Origin: Elysia marginata
Lineage: Eukaryota; Mollusca; Gastropoda; Plakobranchidae
Assembly: GCA_019649035.1 (NCBI GenBank)
Contig: BMAT01000427.1
Coordinates: forward strand, 192,184 to 220,805
Length of the DNA: 28,622 nt
Direction: 5' to 3'
Positions 20,085 to 28,622 of this stretch are shown here, piece after piece. The notes beneath the pieces were generated by a model. It saw nothing but the letters and a program-made list of their open reading frames with translations, was not told where the DNA came from and ran no database searches. Both the position numbers and the translations under genes were made by a program. Position 1 is the first letter of the stretch, and every line of letters begins with the position of its first letter.

Positions 20085-20240
20085 TCTAAATAGCATCTTA
20101 CTATATCTGTAGATTTAGATTAGCAAACTAATCGCAGGTGAAAAAAACCCACAAAATCTTTGTAGATCTATATCTAGAGTCTAGATTTTCACTTAATAGA
20201 TATGGATCTATATTTAGATAATAGATCTAGATACATAGAT
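20085..20240. repeat. GATCTAGATC-type motif island 3
   Basis: Clustered TAGATCTA, ATATCTAGAGTCTAGAT, GGATCTATATTTAGATA and AGATCTAGATA words, of the same kind as the islands at 8.7-9.2 and 14.8-15.05 kb. Confidence 0.7.
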
Positions 20241-22611
20241 ATAATTTTTAATGAGCAAAGTAGTGTACATGTTTAACAGCTTTTTAATTGATATGGAGAC
20301 CACTCTTACATTATATACTTAAACCCGCAAAAATGCGTAGATCTAGGCCTATTTTATTATTAAAAATGAAGAAATAAACTGATATAAATATTTTAACGAT
20401 TAAAAGACAAAAACGACAATTATAGTGCTAAAAATTCACTTGTTTAATTACGTTTCTCCATTATTAGCTGTTAGAAATTTCAGAAAATCAAAAAGGATAA
20501 CTCTCGCTGAATTTTTTAAGGGATGTCGTCTATTATCCGAAGACAGGCTTCTTTGGGAGTGATTGCAAGAAACCTAAATGGCATATCAGGCAGCAATTCG
20601 AACTTCAAGGCACCTTGTTGATCTAGCGTCAAACTCAACTCTCGCCTCATTGTTTTGTTTTACATCTTGTAGCTTGATGTCTTCCTATCCCGTCGCTGTA
20701 GAAATCTCGCAACAACAAGAACAAAAACTTATGAGACGTGATTAAAAACTCCGTGTTTTCTACCTTCATCTTACACTGCCCTTGTACCAATTATATCTAG
20801 ATAAAATTTTCTTACAAAATAAAGAATTTTCTTTACTATAATTGGTTCTTAACTTCTCATTAACGTTTAAAGTGTTTTGAATGGTCGATATTTTCCCTAA
20901 AATGACTTATCAAATCGAAGCAATGACAGCAGCAGCAGATGGAGACACTAAAATCCTGGTCGCAGCTGCAGCCGCGGAGTTCACAGTAGGTCTAACGGGC
21001 AGGACATGAAACACAAACAATGGAACGATGTAACTCTTAACTGGCCTTTTCAGGGCGAACAGTACTGGAGTTAATCCGCGAACCAGCAAAAACATTACCA
21101 CCTCTACTCTCTACCACATAAAAGCCTGTTTAGTCAATCCACTACATATAGGTGCTGGTTCGTCTTAGTATCTTCGAGACTTCTATTGAAAACGTAAACT
21201 AAACATTTAACTTTCATTCCTGTAAGTTCTGTCTACCTACTGTAACAGTAAACCACAAATCTTGACGTTCTTGTTTCTCTTTCATTTTGTTAACGTATAC
21301 ACTGAGCCTCAAGCGATGGTTAGTCGAAATTCACAGTCCAGGCGTTGTAATTCTATAGCATTCAAACAAACACAATCTCGCGGAAAGCACGATGTAACAA
21401 AATTCCATTAATTTTTTTTTCTTTGACCGAATGCAATAGGGACAGTTAGGCAAGGATTAAGGACTTATATGAGCTTCGAATATTGTGATAGAGAGTTATG
21501 ATGCCAACAAACTAGTAGTTGTACAAGCACTGAACCAACTGAGCCGTGATGATAATGGTCTACGTTTGGTATGTTTTCCTTTCGCGTTGTAGTGAGAAAT
21601 CAAAACAAGAACTTTGGGGGTTGAAGAGCCCGGTTAAATTGTTCCGCATCACACATTTAATCTCATTGAAAGAATTAAGATCGAATAGGCTGTTTATTTG
21701 TCCCAAAGAGAAGACCTGATGGTAGAACATTGAAAATTCTATTGCAAAAAAAAAAAAAAACCAAAGTAAAAAAACCCAACAAAATAACAATAAAAAAAAT
21801 AGTCAAACCTGTATTAATATTGATTTTACTGTTTGTCGCAAAATGGTAGATACAACGCCACTGCTTTTTGTGAAAATCTTATAAATTGAATAACTTAGTC
21901 CAAGGACGAGAGACAATCCTGAAAGTGACAAAAAGCTATTGGTCACATTCCTCTATGATATCCCTCCCTCCAAGGTCAATCTCCTCTCACCCATTCTTAT
22001 CTGCTCCATTACTCATAACGTCTGCATTGGTTTGTCGATCCTGATACATTTTTTTTTCTTTTTGCTTTTCTCCAACAAAACCCCACTTCACCCACTCCAG
22101 GTTTATTGAGTCTCTGAAAATCTTGCGGATTGTGGTCGGTGCTGAATCACCCACAATCTATAAAGGAATATTGTTATTTTTAGATCCACAAATCCACTTA
22201 TTCCGGTGCTTGCCAGTCACCTGTTGGAACCAAAACATAAGGTACTGATCCCCTTTTAAGTCGTTTGATTGCCGCGAAAGCAGATCTAAATTTCCTCTCC
22301 TTCGTTGCTAATTCGTGCACTTTAGAATTCTGTTAATCCCATTATGATATTTTCTGATGGTATACCTCAAAATTTATTAAAAAATTTTGCGTGTAGGGGA
22401 CAGGGGTTATAATTTTGTGTGGTGGTTAAGGCCTTAATTCATGTCTTTTGTAAGTTTATGATTGTGATTTGTCTCTTTGTTTTTTTTAACCGATCGTGTT
22501 TTCTACTGAGAGCCTTAACCTTAATTTTTTAACTTGTTCTTTACCACCTCGTTTAATACATAGTCCTACTCTCTCATTCATTTTTGCGTCTATATGTCCT
22601 ATATTCTATCA
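20241..22611. other. Non-coding, nothing recognised
   Basis: Mostly AT-rich unique DNA. It contains a short CAGCAGCAG / GCAGCTGCAGCC patch (about 20925-20975) and a 14-A run (about 21747-21760). No coding similarity was seen. Confidence 0.55.

Positions 22612-22693
<82 letters not shown>
22612..22693. repeat. (CTAT)n tetranucleotide microsatellite
   Basis: About twenty nearly perfect CTAT/ATCT units. It is the reverse complement of the GATA unit at 3.3-3.5 kb but much purer, so probably younger. The Tyr/Leu/Ser-Ile frame through it is an artefact. Confidence 0.97.
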
Positions 22694-22803
22694 TCTTCTA
22701 CCACTGAGATCCAAATCTATCGCTGTGCCTCTCAGTGCATTTCCTCGACATGTTCAATCTTGTTGATTTGGTGTCTAAGTACCGTTAGTTTTGTTGTGGC
22801 CGT

Positions 22804-22840
22804 ACCCCCTCCTCCCCCCCCCCCCTCTCTCTCTCTCCAG
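22804..22840. repeat. C-tract and CT repeat
   Basis: CCCCCTCCTCC, a C run and then (CT)n: a short pyrimidine low-complexity tract that yields a poly-Pro then Ser/Leu frame by chance. Confidence 0.9.
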
Positions 22841-23149
22841 TCTCAGTCTAATTTCGGGCACAGGATAACTATCTAGTTAAGATTTTAGTCTTTGGTGTTG
22901 ACATAGTTGACCACGCGTTGATGAGCTCCTGAAGCGGATTAAGCCCACCACTCACCTACCAGGGATTAGGATTGAGACCGCTGTAACAAGACCAGGCGTA
23001 GGACCGCTCAACTCTGACAGCCCAACTTCTTAATCTTCTATCCCTACACGGTGTACTTACGAACTGTGTAGTTATCGGAGTTTTCCTCAAATCAAAAGCA
23101 TTGTAATAAAATTTTGTTATTTTAGGGAAAGCGCCGGAGAAAAAAACCT
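22841..23149. other. Non-coding, nothing recognised
   Basis: Unique sequence with moderate G+C at about 22.92-23.02 kb. No gene or repeat was recognised. Confidence 0.5.
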
Positions 23150-23560
23150 TGGTGCTTTACTTCTAGGATATTCATGTCGCTTAGATGAGTCTGAGCCCGC
23201 AGAAAGCCGTGTTAAGTGCTCCTTTGCTTTGAGCGGAACTCATTGGCGTGGAGAATTGACCCAATCGCCGCCGACACAACAAACGAGAAGATTTCAGGGG
23301 GCCCAAAATAACAAGATTTGAGAGATTGAAACCTCGAACGGGGGTACTTACACTGCCAGATAATCGCGAGATTGCTGTTGATTTTAGTATTAATACCCGC
23401 GATTTTTCGGGTTTGAAGTCCATACCTTGCACAGTGAGATGTTATTCTATTTCCTACCCTCTCCAATCCTCACCAAATCCATTTCCCAGGTCTATTCCTC
23501 CTCTCTATTTACTCATAGGGGCCTGCGGTCGATACCTCAATCTGTCTATTGTAGCGTGAA
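23150..23560. other. GC-richer stop-poor block, function unknown
   Basis: Two overlapping minus-strand frames (23181-23432 and 23212-23466) and one plus-strand frame (23326-23559), each 77-84 codons, overlap here. None matches a family I know. Openness in several frames at once points to base composition or a conserved non-coding element rather than a gene. Confidence 0.25.
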
Positions 23561-24169
23561 ATAGACAGGCGTGGAGCAAAGTATAATGAGTGGAATGAGG
23601 GACAATATCGCATGCCTCTAGTCTAAGAAGATAATGTCTGACACACTGAATGATAAAGGACTACTGCAGTGTGACTGTAACATTGGACAAATACAACATA
23701 ATAATTATATATACAGTCATGTAACTTGAACGCCAGATTTGTTGTCTGAAATGGGAAAAGATGGCCTTTTTGCGATAAAACATAGTTCTTATTCGTTTTT
23801 TCTCTTTCTAATCAGTTACCCTCATATAAAACGTGACAAAAGCTGTGGCAGTACAGGACTTATATGTAATCAATGCAAACATTTCAAAAAAGACAAATGA
23901 AATAAAAAGAACTCTCTTTTTTACTAACCTACTCAGGCAATATTATGACCGAGAGGCAGTGAATATTTTGTAAATGATTTCAAAAGATAATGTAATAAAT
24001 AATTTAGAACGTCATCACCTAATTCTCTCACAGTTTACTTCGAAAAAACAAACAAACAAAGATGTTGCCTAAAACTCTGATAAATTATAATCAATAATTG
24101 AAACAGGTTGGTTGAAAAAAGAAGAGGTCTTACTTACAAGCAATGAAAACAAAAACAGAGGATTTATAA
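23561..24169. other. AT-rich non-coding DNA
   Basis: No gene or repeat was recognised between the GC-richer block and the second SINE. Confidence 0.55.
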
Positions 24170-24436
24170 GGCAGCGTGAGGGAGTGGTTAGCGCGTCGGA
24201 CTCGAGATCTGGAGGTCGCGGGTTCGATTCCTGGCCATGCCATGTTGCAATTGCCTTGGGAAAGCAATTTACCCTAACTTTCCCCAGTCCACCCACCTGT
24301 AAAATGGGTACCCAGCTACAGGCTTCAAATGTACTGGTCTGTTGGGGCATTAGTGGCGCTGCTCTGTGCCGACTCAGTTACGCTGAGTAACGAAGACAAA
24401 TTTCCCGAAAGGGATTAATACAGTGTATAAAAAGAA
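24170..24436 (+). mobile_element. tRNA-derived SINE, short form (copy 2)
   Basis: Same family as 16184-16530. The perfect B box GGTTCGATTCC is at 24221-24231. The A box is altered (TGAGGGAGTGG at 24177-24187, against TGGCAGAGTGG in copy 1). The central domain and the 3' part (GTTACGCTGAGTAACGAAG, GATTAATACAGTGTATA) are kept, but the 56-nt block after AGCTACAGGC is absent. The block is bounded by GGC in copy 1, consistent with a microhomology deletion here. No clear target-site duplication was found; an AATGAAAAC-like word upstream and AATGGAAAAC downstream are similar but not placed at the ends. Confidence 0.93.
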
Positions 24437-25700
24437 ATGGAAAACAGAAAACGACATAACGCACGGAATACCTTCAAACTCACACAGTAAACAAAAGAGT
24501 ATCCCAGAGATCAGAAAACGTTTTAAAGAAACGAACACAACAACGGGCTACATTTTAAATCCCTTTGAAATAATTGCATTGTGCCTTCCTATATTGCCTC
24601 AACAAGTTTAAATTGGGTGTTTTTTTCATTTCGTTATAAGAGTAAGTGTCCTCGTGGAGTTCCCGGACAAGCTGATAAATACGGAGACATTAACATAGAT
24701 TTTGTTTTATTTAACGCCTAAACTCGAACACGTATTAATCTTCTAGCCGCGCTGACACTGAGGTTGGGCAGCCGCGGTAGTGAGATTGGTAATTCACCCA
24801 GTCGTTGTAACACCTTTTCGCGTGAGCAACAGCAACATAACAAAAGCAACAATAGCAACAACAACAAAAACTTCTGTTAGCCAAAGGCAGTAGAACTTAG
24901 GTGAAAAATATCACGGATTAGATTTTGAATGTTGAAAGACATAGGACTACAGTATGAGTAACAAACGGGAGAGAAAGTTTTGTTCGTAATAAAATTTAAT
25001 TAAAATTTGCATAGCCTAAGGCTTTTAATTGAAGGAATCATTGAAAGCCAAGTCCTGTTATGATAGCATCTGATGAAATTATAGAAAGAGCTTGAAAGTA
25101 TTTTCCTTCTTTGTAAGATCTATCAAAGGAAGAATGACTGGAGAGAAGAAAACGAAGTCCCGATAAAAATACACATGTAGATGTTTTTGGCTTTTGCATA
25201 GGTTTTTGTAAAAGAGTTTTCTTTTGTCTCAGAGAATTTTATTCGCATCTTCTTAACAAAAGAAGAATTAAAGAGGAATGCTGCTCAGAACATAATGAGC
25301 AAAAACTTACGTAGATGGGGATTTTTTAAAATCCGAAGTAGATTTTGGCCTGTAGGCCTTTTATTTTTCGTTATCCTTTTTAATTTTTTCCAAGGCAATA
25401 ATCATCGTCTTGTATCATTAAAATGTATGTATTTTTATTTTTTGCTGTAAGCAACATTCATATGGAAATCTCTAAAATGTGCATAGACATTTTTCCAATG
25501 TTACTTATCTTTTTTTATTTTAATCTCTTTAGAAATCTTTTTCCCCCTTTTACACTGCTATTTTTTTATTCTAGAGTATCAATCCTAGTAAAAAAAGGAA
25601 TAAAATTCATAAAAATAACTGCTACTTTTAGTGGAAAAAATGATTACTCATCACTTTAATAACATTTTCCACTCGTTTTCCTTAAAGGTTTTTTTTTCCT
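24437..25700. other. AT-rich non-coding DNA
   Basis: No gene was recognised. It contains a short (AAC)n-like patch at about 24827-24870 and many T runs near 25.3-25.6 kb. Confidence 0.55.
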
Positions 25701-25873
25701 AAAATCTGCTTCAAATGGCCAGAATAGTGTATCTCTTACTGACGAACCCAATCAAAACTTTGAGCAGCGATCTCAGTATTTGGCTCTTCTTATCTCTGCT
25801 ACAAGGATCACTTTACAGTCCCACGATCCACTCCAAGGTGGACAGTTCACAAATCGAAGTGGTGCAGTTTAGC
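25701..25873 (+). other. Anonymous 58-codon open frame without start
   Basis: A frame reading LKSASNGQNSVSLTDEP, FEQRSQYLALLISATRI and LQGGQFTNRSGAV ends at TAG (25871-25873). It has an ordinary, non-repetitive amino-acid mix, unlike most frames in the window, and follows a T-rich tract with an AG (CCAG) that could act as a splice acceptor. No family was recognised and chance is possible. Confidence 0.12.
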
Positions 25874-26449
25874 TAATAATGCCAACCGCAAGAGTCTGGC
25901 GCAATTTAGAATTTCCGTTTTTAGTGGTACTTTGTGGTAGAAAGTTTTGGAGTTTTTCAAATTTTCAATACACAGGTTTTCCTCTGAATGTCTTTTGGAT
26001 GATATTTTACTACCCAGGAAAAGTGCCAGGTTATGATAACTATCTCATGACAAATTTAAATGCCTTATATTTCTACGCTTTTATATTTTCTTTGTTACTA
26101 CAGTGAAAGAGCCTTTATTAATATTTTTGACAGTCTACACACACGCTTTCTTTCTTTCTTGCCCCCTCTCTCGCCCCCCTCTTTTTCTGTATTTTCTGTT
26201 CATTTTTAGATTTATAGATTTTGTCTTCTATCTATCTTCCTCTCTGCAGTGCAAAATGAGTATAACCATTTAAACTAATATACCGCACCAACAACCCTAA
26301 CGCGGATAGAGAGATTGTTACTATTTTGTTAGAAAGGAGAGAAGGAGAGTGGGCGAAAGGGGGCGTTACCCTTGATCTGTCAGAGGTCAGTCGATCAAAA
26401 TCCAATAAGCAACTACCACAGTTGATCACAGATAGAATGTCTTCATCAC
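25874..26449. other. Non-coding; CT-rich patch
   Basis: A CTTT/CCCCTCTC-rich stretch lies at about 26140-26190. No gene was recognised. Confidence 0.5.
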
Positions 26450-26473
26450 TGCTCTCTCTCTCTCTCTCTCTCA
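26450..26473. repeat. (CT)n microsatellite, short
   Basis: About eleven CT units, pyrimidines on the + strand. Confidence 0.9.
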
Positions 26474-27180
26474 CAATCATTCTCTATCTAGTTTTTGCTC
26501 CCATTCTCTTTTATTACTATGTATTGCCCTCTGTTTATCTATTTCTTTTTCTCCACGTCTAGTTTTCTATCGTCGTTATCTATTAACAACATGTTTATTA
26601 TATCCTATCCTAATATTCCTCTCTTTAGGTTTCGGTCCGTGGTCTTTCCCTCCCCAGCCCCTTATACCTTTCACACACAGGCTGGGGCAGAGAAGTGACA
26701 ACATTAGAGGTGTATGAACATATTATAGGCCTACAGTTAGATAAAGTATAAATAAATTATTATAGCGCCTTTATCTACTAAATGTTTCAGTTTTCATGCT
26801 TTCCCCATCATGTTTTCATGAAGAAATTATATGAGTTTAAAAGTAAGATTGCTTGCTGTTGGTGGCGATGGTGTTTCGCTATGCTTTCCATGAAGTAGTA
26901 ATTTTGTCGTTGTCGATCTATGGTGTAACTTTATTTTGTATTCATTTTGAGTGTTTAAAATAACTGTATTTCTATCCATGAAGTTTGCAGATTTTCTATA
27001 CGTCTGGAAAAAGAGAACCAGATCGGTAGTTGGGACAATAATCCTGCTAAATAGTTGTAGGCCTAAAGGTACTGATGATGAAATACGTATGAGATAGTGA
27101 TGGAATGAGTTTTACATCCTCTAAGATTCCCCAGGATACCAGGCTGATAGAAAAAAGACATATTTATGATAGACAATGAC
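26474..27180. other. Non-coding, nothing recognised
   Basis: AT-rich unique DNA with only short frames. Confidence 0.55.
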
Positions 27181-27299
27181 ATATCATCATAAATTTCACC
27201 CGAATCACCCGCTCTCCAAGTCCCCAAAGTCAAATGGTTTTCCGTGTATGCCTGTCTTTCTCTCCTGTTCATATATTTTAAGTGGATCGTCACTAAATC

Positions 27300-27400
27300 C
27301 ACTGTCAGCGTCGCCCAATGGACTCTGGAAGGGGCCGAGACAAGCCAAGCCCTGGCCCCGCCCACCTACCCGTTCATTGGCTGACAGGTTAGAGGCCTAC
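27300..27400. promoter_or_regulatory. Promoter-like motif cluster, unproven
   Basis: Within 75 bp there is CCAAT on the + strand (27315-27319), a GC box CCCCGCCCA (27356-27364), an inverted CCAAT (ATTGG, 27376-27380) and TGACAG (27382-27387, a TALE-homeodomain-like word). This local G+C is higher than its surroundings. CCAAT plus GC boxes are typical of TATA-less animal promoters, but no adjacent gene is recognisable on either side. Confidence 0.22.
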
Positions 27401-28113
27401 CCTCTTGCGTGTTGACATTCCTGTCATGGAAGCACCCGATCGCCTTTCTTGTCGGGGGCTGTCTAGGGTGGCTATTGAAAGATGACCCTTCCCTAAAAGT
27501 TAGTATCTCTACTGGAGTCCTGTTAGAAATTACAAACTAGGCTTACAGAAAACGTGTCCTGGATGTAAATAGGAGCTAGATAGGCCAACAGTGTGGAAAA
27601 TAAGACTTTTATAATTTTCTGTTGTGATACAACAGTGTGATAAAAATTTTTGAATGTTTTTTTTTCAATGTGTTTGCGATTGTTTTGAAAGTATGATCTA
27701 TTAGGTCTTTAAAAAAAATTCTCTTTATACTTGTAGTTGAAACGAAGAATTTGCGAAATTTGTTCATACTGTTTTGATCATTACGCGTTGGTTTTCTTTT
27801 TAATGTGAGGTTTCCTTATACCGTTCAAATTGGGTCTACTTACACTATGCTTTGCCAATGCTTTTTGAAGAGCAAGATGGTTAATTTCTGTTTGCACTGA
27901 CTCTTTCCAAGACCCGCGACGCCCTGAGTTTATCGAATGATTGGCCATTTGCATTGTGTTGAAGTCTTCTAATTTTATTCTGTAGTCATATAGCTACTGA
28001 AATGACTTAACAACTCTTATCACAAAGAGAATCTTCATAACAGAAAAGCCCATAGTGGCCCACACAGCTGGAGGTTATCCAGAGTGTCGACAGTTTGGTG
28101 TGAGGGTGTGCGG
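27401..28113. other. Non-coding, nothing recognised
   Basis: Unique sequence with a small perfect hairpin CTGTTGT/ACAACAG (about 27619-27635). No gene was recognised. Confidence 0.5.
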
Positions 28114-28165
28114 TGTGGTGGTCTAGTAGCATGAACACAGCCATGGAGACAGTAAGACCACCACA
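28114..28165. repeat. 11-bp inverted repeat
   Basis: TGTGGTGGTCT (28114-28124) and its exact complement AGACCACCACA (28155-28165), separated by 30 bases. It could form a stem-loop; no known RNA family was recognised. Confidence 0.8.
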
Positions 28166-28193
28166 ACCAATGTTTCCCTTCTTTGCTCCGCAG

Positions 28194-28213
28194 TTCGGGC
28201 CCCACCTGGCAGG
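28194..28213 (+). other. Possible 20-nt microexon
   Basis: A pyrimidine-rich tract (TTTCCCTTCTTTGCTCCG) ends in CAG at 28193. Twenty bases later stands GTAAGT (28214-28219) preceded by GG. Acceptor and donor both match the animal splice consensus well. The enclosed 20 bases (TTCGGGCCCCACCTGGCAGG) are GC-rich against AT-rich surroundings. No host gene is known here, so this is a pattern match only. Confidence 0.15.
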
Positions 28214-28219
28214 GTAAGT

Positions 28220-28622
28220 TTTTATCCCAAAACAGATTGATGCTATGATTTGTTTTTGGTAAAGAGTAGAATGGTTGAATGATTTATTGATCAAATAGTA
28301 GATTAAATTAATGACACTGAACAATTTTTTTTCACATCAATAATGTTCAGTACAAGAGTGTGAAGAACAAGCTAGAATGCGCCGTAGGTTTTAGGAATAA
28401 CTTCCGCAGTGTTTGTTTACTTGTTTTCCGTTGCTTGTTCGTTTTTTTGTTTTGTTGTTATTGTTTCGGGGGGGGCTCATTTTTTCTAGGGTTATGCTCT
28501 TAGAAGCGATGCTACGATAGTCAGCGGCAATAAGATAAACCTTTCCGCTGAATCAGGTTTCTAAGATCTAGATATGTAAAAGGTATTTAAGATGGAAGAA
28601 AGCTTAACACACTAAGCTTAAG
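28220..28622. other. Non-coding right end
   Basis: AT-rich with a G-run (about 28469-28477) and an AGATCTAGATATG word at about 28564. No gene was recognised. Confidence 0.5.

Noticed and set aside
22496-22876. 126-codon frame with a YLSI-type repeat and a poly-proline stretch
   Set aside because: Its core is the (CTAT)n array and the C-tract; the flanks have no recognisable domain.
1-28622. CRISPR array, bacterial operon, rRNA or phage system
   Set aside because: No regularly spaced repeats with unique spacers, no dense same-strand genes and no rRNA signatures; the content is that of an animal intergenic region.

Overview
The window looks like a piece of an animal nuclear genome, most likely a mollusc and probably a gastropod. 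The base composition is AT-rich. There is no operon-like packing and no long open frame belonging to a recognisable host gene. Simple repeats are dense, mainly (GA)n, (GATA)n, (ATC)n and (ATT)n. There is a decayed non-LTR retrotransposon of the CR1/L2/Jockey group and two kinds of tRNA-derived SINE. Islands of GATCTAGATC-type motifs recur, a texture I associate from memory with gastropod genomes. The species call is inference; the repeats are seen directly.

Layout. 1-5.4 kb is non-coding sequence with an (ATC)n array, a (GATA)n array, a compound (GAA)n/(GA)n purine tract, a GC-richer block at about 3.83-4.12 kb and a second (GA)n tract. 5.42-7.68 kb is a broken LINE reverse-transcriptase gene on the + strand. 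It is split at 5677-5922 by a complete tRNA-derived SINE in the opposite orientation, flanked by a perfect 13-bp target-site duplication. 8.1-9.5 kb is an AT-rich patchwork of local direct duplications and GATCTAGA motifs. 9.9-10.3 kb holds a retroposon-type 3' tail ending in (ATT)n that abuts an antisense LINE C-terminal fragment. 12.3-13.3 kb is a stop-poor, GC-richer island with anonymous short open frames. 16.18-16.53 kb and 24.17-24.44 kb are two copies of one tRNA-headed SINE that differ by a 56-nt internal block. 18.1-19.3 kb has a C/CT tract, a motif-rich candidate regulatory stretch and a long (GA)n tract. 22.6-22.7 kb is a (CTAT)n array. 27.2-27.5 kb and 28.1-28.25 kb carry promoter-like and splice-site-like signals respectively, both unproven.

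No host protein-coding gene, rRNA or functional tRNA could be supported. The window is best read as intergenic or deep intronic DNA shaped by retroposition, local duplication and microsatellite growth. The most solid structural observation is the SINE-in-LINE nest, which orders two insertion events. No new multi-gene system is visible. The more open questions are the motif islands, the stop-poor GC-rich blocks and the splice-site pair near the right end.
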